Of a stretch of DNA of 8,325 nt, positions 1 through 5,951 are shown piece after piece. Numbering within the stretch: position 1 is the stretch's first letter; every line of letters begins with the position of its first letter. Below the pieces are notes generated by a model. That model worked only from the letters and a program-made list of their open reading frames with translations. It had not been told where the DNA came from and did no database searches. Where the stretch lies: contig CAJKZL010000116.1 in the NCBI GenBank assembly GCA_905204385.1, forward strand, positions 1-8,325, given 5' to 3'. Source of the stretch: an uncultured Odoribacter sp. (GTDB lineage Bacteria > Bacteroidota > Bacteroidia > Bacteroidales > Marinifilaceae). The position numbers and the translations under genes are program-made.

Positions 1-2902
1 TCAAAACATACAACTCTGCGTCTTCCTTAATATTTTCCAACTTCTTCAACAATTCCGCCGCTTCTTTCAGCTTTCCCTGTTGCAGATACATACGCACCAT
101 CACCTTGTAAGTAGGATAATAAGAAGCTTGCACCTGTCTGGCTTTATTCAATATTTCCTCGGCCGCCGGATAATTCTTCATCCGGACCTGCATGTCGGCC
201 ACCTGCACCTGCGTATTGATCGAATTCCGGTATTTCAAGGCCTGGTTATACATCTGAACGGCCTGTTTATAATCCCCGTTATCCCGGAAGATGTCGCCGG
301 CCAGTACATGTGCCCTTTCATAATTCGGGCGGATCGACAACAAGCGATTCAAGTCGGAGATGGCCTCCCTGTATTTTTTCATTTTATAATGCATACTCGC
401 CTTGAGATATAAAGCATCGGCTGAAAATTTATTCTCCGCCAGCATGCGCTCGATGGCTTGAGCGGCACCACCGAAATCCTTCAGTTCCATTTTAGCCAAA
501 CCGGTCATATAAAGCGCCTCATTCAGAGAAGGCTGCAATTTCAATGCCTGATCCAAAGCCTGTACGGCCTTTTGATGTTGTCCGGTTACAAAATAAAGTT
601 TTCCCAGTCTGGACCATACTTCTTCATTCCGGGGATACTCTTTCAGATAGGACTCGAATACTTGAATTGCCTGCGGATATTTCCGCTCTTTTTCCAGATT
701 AAAGCCTTCCAGGTCTTGTTTAGTTTCTCGTTTCGACACATACGACATGGGATAGCCGTCCACCTCAGGAGCATATAAAACCCCGGCAGGCGGGAAAAGC
801 CCGTGCTTTAACTGAAATTGATTGATATACACATTGCCGAAAATAGCATAATCCCAGTCTTTGGAATACTTTTCGTAGTAACGGCTGTATATTACGCGTA
901 CGTTGGTGTCGTTCCGAAAATAGTATTTTACCGGTTCATAAGCCTGAGTCACGATATTGATTTGCCTTCCTTCCGGCAAAGACGGCAGAACATGCTGTCT
1001 GAACCAATCGGAAGAACGCTTGACAGAATTAAAATAATAATCCGTCTCATAATCGCCGTAAGCTCCGCCGATTCCTCCCTTCAACTCATTGAAATAAATA
1101 TAATCGTTGGGATGATTCCGGATGGCATGGCTGACCGGTAAAGCCAGCAACCCCAGGAACACCAGGACAGGAATCAATTTTAAATAACCTTTAGCAATTT
1201 GTATGATTTGGCTCCAGAATCGGCCGGCGATCACGACCATGGGCAACATGACGAACAAAAGATGCCGGATGCCGCCATATAAATTGGAATGCTGACAGAT
1301 CACCCAGAAAACAGGAAAAACGGCAGCAAACAAGAGGAAAAAACTAATCAGCGAAAACTCCTTTTTCCGGAACAAGGCATACAACGGATAGGCAAAAAAT
1401 CCACACACCGTCACCAGAGGCATTCCGATGCAAAGATATTTCGGCGCATACCTCCAGGGCAGCATATTCGACATCATCTGTTCACCGTCGAATATCGTCT
1501 TCAATCCTACACTGAAATTGGTGAATTTTACCAACGAATAAAACACGTTGGACAAAGGCTTTTGCAAGGCAAAAGGCCACAACAAAATGGCCAGGACGTA
1601 GCTGCAGACGATCGCCAGCAAGACGGTCTGCACTATTTTCCCCAAAGTGTCGGAATGCTTTTTAAACCTGTAAAAATCTTTTATTCCATGCAACTGTATG
1701 TAATAAAATCCAGCATACATCAATAGCATAGGATAGAGGATCAATCCTCCCGAGCGGGTCCCTAAAGCCAATCCGATTCCAAGAACCAAACCGATTAGAT
1801 GCCTTAGCCGGAAAACAGGAAAATAATCGAACAGCCGAACGGTATAAAACAGGGAAAGCCCGTATCCCACCGCAAAGGGTACGTCTTTCAAATTATTCAT
1901 GCTGTGCCCGAAATAACGGGGCGTAAAAAACATCAGCAGAACGGACAACAAGCCGCATAAACCACCGCCCCACCGCAAGCCCATCAATCCAACGCTCCAA
2001 ATGCCGATAGCTCCCACACCTCCTCCTATCACATGCCTGAAAGCATAATAATCTTCTATATCGAACCAGCGGACAATAGCAGCAGCAATGACCTGCACGG
2101 CATTACCATAGAGATGCAATACCGTTTTAGGCTGATTCAAAGCGGCCTTGTCCCCTTTGGCAAAATAATCCAATACATACCCGGCATGACGATGGTCGAC
2201 AAATTCGTCTCCGCTTATACCGTAATCTTTGCTGATATACGGCATAAAAATAAAAGCAAAACCCATGAACACGAACATGAGCATACGGAAAACCATATCC
2301 CGCTGCACTTTATGGTCGGACCGGAACAACTGGGTAAAGAAATTTCCTGTCATCAAATACCGGAACGGCAGCCGGAAAGAATAGTTCAACCACAACGCCC
2401 GTTTAGAACACGGGATTTTCACCTCCCCCCTCTCTTTCGCCGGAAGAGAAATAAACTTCAATCCCCCGATCTTCTGCAAGCTATATCCTACACCTGTCAA
2501 TCCCTCTCCCAGCCCAGCACCACCGTAAGCTTTCAGAAATGCCGATTTCTTACCGATAAACACGGGGGAAGATACAATGTCCGGATCGGCGGACCAGAGA
2601 TTCCGGATGCACCCCAACCACAATTTGGATTTTCGCCCTCCCCAATAGCCGATCTCCTTGTTTTCCCATTGTTTTTTATGATTTTGAAGAAAAGCCCTCA
2701 CCTCTTCGGAAGTTGTCCGGGAACCGTCCACCAATACGATAGTTTCCGATTTTATACGATTCAGCAAGGTTATATACGCCGTTTGAGTCAAAGGAGCGCC
2801 GACCACCTTCAATTCGCTTTCATGGAAAGCGCCTGGTTTAATTACTTCATCACCTGCTTTAGAAAAATAAATAACTGCAAACTCAGTGTTCTCCACCTGC
2901 AT
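1..2902 (-). CDS. GT39/ArnT-like membrane glycosyltransferase with TPR tail (C-terminus cut by window edge)
   Basis: The frame is open without a stop from 3028 down to base 1, so 967 residues are visible from the ATG at 2902 and the C-terminus is missing. Residues 1-200 are soluble and weakly GT2-like (VLVDGS, then YGGAGLGEG followed by GYSLQKIGG). About eleven hydrophobic segments follow, from about residue 205 to 560. The loop after the first carries an acidic GDE motif (D232, E233), as in the first extracytoplasmic loop of GT-C enzymes. NNLKDVPFA and, after the last segment, YFNELKGG and YETDYYF also fit the polyprenyl-phosphate-sugar-dependent GT39 group. From about residue 728 there are at least seven TPR units of about 34 residues, probably extracytoplasmic. 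By family, it would move a sugar from a lipid carrier to an acceptor outside the membrane; substrate and acceptor cannot be told. The start is uncertain because protein-like sequence continues upstream. It is divergent from dnaK, and no operon partner is visible. Confidence 0.82.
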   Translation of the reverse strand, partial: MQVENTEFAVIYFSKAGDEVIKPGAFHESELKVVGAPLTQTAYITLLNRIKSETIVLVDGSRTTSEEVRAFLQNHKKQWENKEIGYWGGRKSKLWLGCIRNLWSADPDIVSSPVFIGKKSAFLKAYGGAGLGEGLTGVGYSLQKIGGLKFISLPAKERGEVKIPCSKRALWLNYSFRLPFRYLMTGNFFTQLFRSDHKVQRDMVFRMLMFVFMGFAFIFMPYISKDYGISGDEFVDHRHAGYVLDYFAKGDKAALNQPKTVLHLYGNAVQVIAAAIVRWFDIEDYYAFRHVIGGGVGAIGIWSVGLMGLRWGGGLCGLLSVLLMFFTPRYFGHSMNNLKDVPFAVGYGLSLFYTVRLFDYFPVFRLRHLIGLVLGIGLALGTRSGGLILYPMLLMYAGFYYIQLHGIKDFYRFKKHSDTLGKIVQTVLLAIVCSYVLAILLWPFALQKPLSNVFYSLVKFTNFSVGLKTIFDGEQMMSNMLPWRYAPKYLCIGMPLVTVCGFFAYPLYALFRKKEFSLISFFLLFAAVFPVFWVICQHSNLYGGIRHLLFVMLPMVVIAGRFWSQIIQIAKGYLKLIPVLVFLGLLALPVSHAIRNHPNDYIYFNELKGGIGGAYGDYETDYYFNSVKRSSDWFRQHVLPSLPEGRQINIVTQAYEPVKYYFRNDTNVRVIYSRYYEKYSKDWDYAIFGNVYINQFQLKHGLFPPAGVLYAPEVDGYPMSYVSKRETKQDLEGFNLEKERKYPQAIQVFESYLKEYPRNEEVWSRLGKLYFVTGQHQKAVQALDQALKLQPSLNEALYMTGLAKMELKDFGGAAQAIERMLAENKFSADALYLKASMHYKMKKYREAISDLNRLLSIRPNYERAHVLAGDIFRDNGDYKQAVQMYNQALKYRNSINTQVQVADMQVRMKNYPAAEEILNKARQVQASYYPTYKVMVRMYLQQGKLKEAAELLKKLENIKEDAELYVL

Positions 2903-3005
2903 ACCTGATAAACTTATTATTTTCTTACCGATGGATTCCAGGGATCCGTAAAGAATTTTCAGATTGCTGAAATCCGTGTCTATGTAAAATAACCTACAAT
3001 TGGAC

Positions 3006-3036
3006 CAAAGGTAAAGAATTATCGGTATTTAAAAAA
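3006..3036 (-). promoter_or_regulatory. candidate Bacteroidetes-type promoter for the leftward glycosyltransferase gene
   Basis: On the minus strand, bases 3013-3006 read TACCTTTG, an exact match to the Bacteroidetes -7 consensus TANNTTTG. Nineteen bases further upstream there is a T-run (3031-3037) where the -33 TTTG element would lie, so the -33 match is imperfect. Transcription would begin near 3000, about 97 bases before the ATG at 2902. Position, orientation and the exact -7 match support the call; it has not been tested. Confidence 0.5.
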
Positions 3037-3158
3037 ATTTGATGTTAATAATATGGCATACTCTTTACAAACCCTTAGTTTCCAAGATCTAACAAAAATG
3101 GAATGTCTACTTTGTCCATTTATGAGGGCCTATCGGGAGCAACCGATTCGTGCCGTTT

Positions 3159-3174
3159 TGTCAGTAATCTGACA
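3159..3174. repeat. perfect inverted repeat TGTCAG-taat-CTGACA
   Basis: Two 6-base arms (3159-3164 and 3169-3174) are exact reverse complements around the loop TAAT. Outer bases CGATT (3144-3148) and AATCG (3177-3181) are also complementary, with an asymmetric bulge between them. It lies 173 bases upstream of the dnaK start and is not followed by a T-run, so a terminator is unlikely. It could be a dimeric repressor site or a chance palindrome. Confidence 0.35.
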
Positions 3175-3264
3175 CAAATCGTTATCCTCTATTTCCTAAA
3201 ATACGACATTTTTACAAAAAAAAGCTTCTTTATCGGACTGGCATGCCATTTGATGAAAAATAAA

Positions 3265-3272
3265 TGTGTTTG
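3265..3272 (+). promoter_or_regulatory. dnaK: weak candidate -7 element for dnaK
   Basis: TGTGTTTG matches the Bacteroidetes -7 consensus TANNTTTG except that the second base is G. A TTTG lies upstream at 3249-3252, but the spacing of 12 bases is shorter than the usual 19-21, so the -33 element is not convincing. It would give a leader of about 67 bases. No better match was seen between 3182 and 3346. Confidence 0.25.
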
Positions 3273-3346
3273 AATTAAAACCTCAGACATCCGGAAAACG
3301 AATAATAAGTAAAATTAAATAGTAGGTAAAAAAATACATTTACATT

Positions 3347-5269
3347 ATGGGAAAGATTATAGGAATAGACTTAGGAACTACCAATTCATGCGTTGCCGTG
3401 ATGGAAGGTAACGAACCGGTAGTAATACCAAACAGTGAAGGTCGGCGTACCACTCCTTCTATTGTGGCTTTTGTGGACAACGGAGAACGGAAAGTTGGGG
3501 ATCCGGCTAAGCGTCAGGCAATAACCAACCCTAAAAAAACCATATATTCTATCAAGCGCTTCATGGGTGAAAATTTCGATCAGGTACAAAACGAAATCAA
3601 ACGTGTAACTTATGAAGTAGTCAGAGGCGACAACAACACCCCCAGGGTGGTGATCGACAACCGCCAATATTCTCCACAGGAAATTTCGGCTATGATTTTG
3701 CAGAAAATGAAAAAAACCGCCGAAGACTATCTGGGTCAGGAAGTAAACGAAGCAGTCATCACGGTGCCCGCTTATTTTAACGACGCTCAGCGGCAAGCCA
3801 CAAAAGAAGCAGGAGAAATTGCCGGGCTGAATGTAAAACGGATCATCAACGAACCGACGGCAGCTGCTCTGGCTTACGGTCTGGATAAAAAATCCCAAGA
3901 TCAGAAGATTGCCGTATTCGACCTCGGTGGCGGTACCTTCGATATCTCTATCCTCGAATTGGGGGACGGCGTATTCGAAGTAAAATCCACGAACGGTGAC
4001 ACACACCTCGGTGGTGACGATTTCGACGACAAAATCATCAATTGGCTGGCCGACGAATTTCAGAAAGACGAAGGCGTGGACATCCGGAAAGATCCGATGG
4101 CTCATCAGCGGTTGAAAGAAGCAGCTGAAAAGGCAAAAATAGAGTTGTCCAGTTCTACTTCAACTGAAATCGACCTGCCATATATTTTCCAGGTGAACGG
4201 AATTACTAAACACCTGGTACGCACTTTAACCCGCGCACAATTCGAGCAATTATGCGATAGCCTGATACAGGCAACCATAGAACCTTGCCGCAAAGCTTTA
4301 CAGGATGCCAATTTAAAATCCTCGGACATCGACGAAGTTATTCTGGTAGGCGGTTCTACCCGTATCCCTGCCGTTCAGCAGAAAGTGCAGGAATTTTTCG
4401 GCAAGGCTCCTTCCAAAGGGGTAAATCCGGACGAAGTTGTAGCCGTAGGAGCAGCCATTCAGGGCGGCGTATTGACCGGAGAAGTGAAAGACGTTTTATT
4501 GTTGGACGTTACTCCGCTGTCTTTGGGAATCGAAACATTGGGCGGCGTTATGACCAAACTGATCGAGGCCAACACCACCATCCCGACCAAAAAATCGGAA
4601 GTATTCTCTACGGCTGCCGATAACCAACCTTCCGTAGAAATACATATTTTGCAAGGAGAACGTCCCTTGGCAAAAGACAACAAGACCATCGGACGGTTCC
4701 ACCTGGACAGCATTCCGCCAGCACCCCGTGGTGTTCCCCAGATCGAAGTAACGTTCGATATCGATGCCAACGGTATACTGAATGTATCGGCCAAGGATAA
4801 AGCCACCGGCAAAGAACAGTCCATCCGCATCGAAGCTTCCTCAGGGTTGTCGGACGCCGACATCAAACGGATGAAAGACGAAGCGGCTGCCAATGCAGAA
4901 AACGACCGGAAAGAAAAAGAAAGAATCGATGCCATCAATAAAGCCGACTCGATGATCTTCCAGACCGAAAAACAACTGAAAGAATTCGGAGATAAGCTGC
5001 CGGCTGACAAAAAGGCACCCATCGAATCTGCTTTGCAGGAATTGAAAGAGGCACACAAGGCCCAGGACGTTGCCCGCATCAACAGCTCCATCGACAAACT
5101 GAACAATGTCTTCCAGGCAGCTTCGCAGGAAATGTACAATGCTCAGGCCCAACAACAGCAAGGAGGCGCACAACAAGGACCTCAAGGAAATCCGAATGCC
5201 GGACAACAAGCTAACAACGGCGGCAAAGATCAGGAAGTCACCGATGTAGACTTTGAGGAAGTAAAATAA
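3347..5269 (+). CDS. dnaK: molecular chaperone DnaK (Hsp70)
   Basis: A complete 640-residue cytoplasmic Hsp70 that binds exposed hydrophobic peptides in an ATP-driven cycle with DnaJ and GrpE. The N-terminal ATPase domain starts with [16 protein letters not shown] (residues 6-21, with D8, T11 and C15). It continues with K70, [17 protein letters not shown] (140-156), [11 protein letters not shown] (168-178), [10 protein letters not shown] (192-201, with the autophosphorylation Thr at 197) and [12 protein letters not shown] (333-344). The conserved linker [12 protein letters not shown] (383-394) leads to the peptide-binding sandwich and helical lid. The last 40 or so residues are a Gln/Gly/Asn-rich disordered tail ending in EEVK. 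No Shine-Dalgarno sequence precedes the ATG, only an A-rich leader, as expected for Bacteroidetes. Neither grpE nor dnaJ is adjacent, and a terminator follows directly, so the gene appears monocistronic. Length and motifs are normal and nothing suggests damage. Confidence 0.99.
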   Translation: MGKIIGIDLGTTNSCVAVMEGNEPVVIPNSEGRRTTPSIVAFVDNGERKVGDPAKRQAITNPKKTIYSIKRFMGENFDQVQNEIKRVTYEVVRGDNNTPRVVIDNRQYSPQEISAMILQKMKKTAEDYLGQEVNEAVITVPAYFNDAQRQATKEAGEIAGLNVKRIINEPTAAALAYGLDKKSQDQKIAVFDLGGGTFDISILELGDGVFEVKSTNGDTHLGGDDFDDKIINWLADEFQKDEGVDIRKDPMAHQRLKEAAEKAKIELSSSTSTEIDLPYIFQVNGITKHLVRTLTRAQFEQLCDSLIQATIEPCRKALQDANLKSSDIDEVILVGGSTRIPAVQQKVQEFFGKAPSKGVNPDEVVAVGAAIQGGVLTGEVKDVLLLDVTPLSLGIETLGGVMTKLIEANTTIPTKKSEVFSTAADNQPSVEIHILQGERPLAKDNKTIGRFHLDSIPPAPRGVPQIEVTFDIDANGILNVSAKDKATGKEQSIRIEASSGLSDADIKRMKDEAAANAENDRKEKERIDAINKADSMIFQTEKQLKEFGDKLPADKKAPIESALQELKEAHKAQDVARINSSIDKLNNVFQAASQEMYNAQAQQQQGGAQQGPQGNPNAGQQANNGGKDQEVTDVDFEEVK

Positions 5270-5305
5270 AGTTTCCGCATAAATAGATTTTGAAACTCGA
5301 TGAGC

Positions 5306-5338
5306 GGGTACGTCTTACCGGACGTACCCTCCTTTTTT
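5306..5338 (+). terminator. Rho-independent terminator of dnaK
   Basis: A perfect 9-bp stem, GGGTACGTC (5306-5314) and GACGTACCC (5321-5329), closes on the 6-base loop TTACCG. It is followed by a T-rich stretch with six T in a row (5333-5338). It begins 37 bases after the dnaK stop codon and should separate dnaK from the nuclease remnant downstream. Confidence 0.92.
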
Positions 5339-5365
5339 GTCCCCAGAACTCAGCGCTAAACAGAT

Positions 5366-5872
5366 GACAACGGTGTGTTTTTTCTCAACTTCCGTCTGAG
5401 CGATTTTCCGGGTAAACTGCGTACGGATATTGTACTTTCCGACCGCGATACGCACGAAATATTTTCAGATAAGCTACGCTTTATTTTTATCGAACTCCCT
5501 GCCTTTACGAAGGAGGAAGAGGAATGTGAAACTGATTTTGAACGCTGGATTTATATATTGAAAAATATGGAAACACTGAACCGATTACCGTTTAAAGCCC
5601 GCAAAGCGGTATTTGAAAAACTGGAAAAAATCGTCGACATCGCATCGCTGACAAAAGAAGAACGCGAAAAGTATGATGAGAGTATCAAGGTCTACCGCGA
5701 CCAACTGGTTACGATCACCTATGCTAGGGAAGAAGGAATTGAAGAAGGGATTGAAAAAGGACGGGCTGAAGAAAAATTCGAGATCGCCCGTAAAATGAGA
5801 GCACTGAAGCTCCCCGTAGAAACTATCATGAAGGCCACCGGTCTTTCTGCCGAAGAAATCGGAGAACTTTAG
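5366..5872 (+). pseudogene. C-terminal remnant of an Rpn-family (PD-(D/E)XK) nuclease/putative transposase
   Basis: The readable protein is about 165 residues from a GTG at 5375, whereas the family is usually about 280-300. Recognisable family features are FFLNFRLSDFP, the segment FIELPAFTKEEEEC, WIYILKNME, and a charged tail with an EG-repeat helix (EEGIEEGIEKGRAEEKFE) followed by ATGLSAEEIGEL. The N-terminal part that carries the PD-(D/E)XK catalytic residues is absent. Family-like sequence starts abruptly at about 5366, after a TAA in frame at 5357-5359 and less than 30 bases beyond the dnaK terminator. Full-length members are Mg-dependent DNases linked to RecA-independent recombination and often occur in many copies per Bacteroidales genome. 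This copy has lost its active site, so it is most likely a deletion remnant. A short expressed protein cannot be excluded, since the remaining frame is undamaged. Confidence 0.8.
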
Positions 5873-5877
5873 GTTCG

Positions 5878-5907
5878 TTTAATTTTGGAACAATTCCCAA
5901 AATTAAA
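5878..5907. repeat. 11-bp perfect palindromic stem between convergent genes
   Basis: TTTAATTTTGG (5878-5888) is the exact reverse complement of CCAAAATTAAA (5897-5907), with an 8-base loop. It starts 5 bases after the stop of the nuclease remnant and lies 44 bases beyond the stop of the convergent kinase gene. A role as a two-way terminator fits the position. The stem is AT-rich, however, and neither side has a clear separate T-run, so the function is uncertain. Confidence 0.45.
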
Positions 5908-5951
5908 GTAACGATGAGTGCCCGAAAGGCCTTAATGAACGATGAACCTTG

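Larger units (their letters stand above)
2903..3346. other. divergent intergenic region between the glycosyltransferase gene and dnaK
   Basis: This is a 444-base AT-rich gap between two diverging genes. It holds a good promoter candidate for the leftward gene, a 6-bp perfect inverted repeat with a 4-base loop, a weak promoter candidate for dnaK and an A-rich dnaK leader. The part next to the leftward gene (2903-3028) stays open in that gene's frame and may be coding. I found no convincing separate small gene, tRNA or riboswitch in it, and no clear CIRCE element. Confidence 0.6.

Noticed and set aside
1..3. TCA at the window start read as a stop codon of the leftward gene
   Set aside because: It is in a different frame. 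The glycosyltransferase frame uses codons beginning at base 2 and remains open to the edge.
80..1726. Several 106-145 codon plus-strand frames
   Set aside because: All are opposite the membrane/TPR gene. Their compositions are those of reversed TPR or membrane codons and they have no plausible start context.
2033..2908. 291-codon open frame on the plus strand
   Set aside because: It lies wholly antisense to the glycosyltransferase gene, whose minus-strand frame is open for 967 codons with clear membrane and TPR character. The plus-strand translation is low-complexity and resembles no protein family.
3386..4105. 239-codon open frame antisense to dnaK
   Set aside because: Long antisense frames opposite dnaK are a well-known result of its codon use. 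The translation has no domain features and dnaK itself is certain.
4459..5139. 226-codon antisense frame in the 3' half of dnaK
   Set aside because: Same reason: it is a shadow of the dnaK coding sequence with no independent support.
5597..5872. EG-rich helix of the nuclease remnant taken as a separate toxin or regulator gene
   Set aside because: The EEGIEEGIEKG-type tail is the ordinary C-terminus of Rpn-family proteins and continues in frame with the upstream family sequence.
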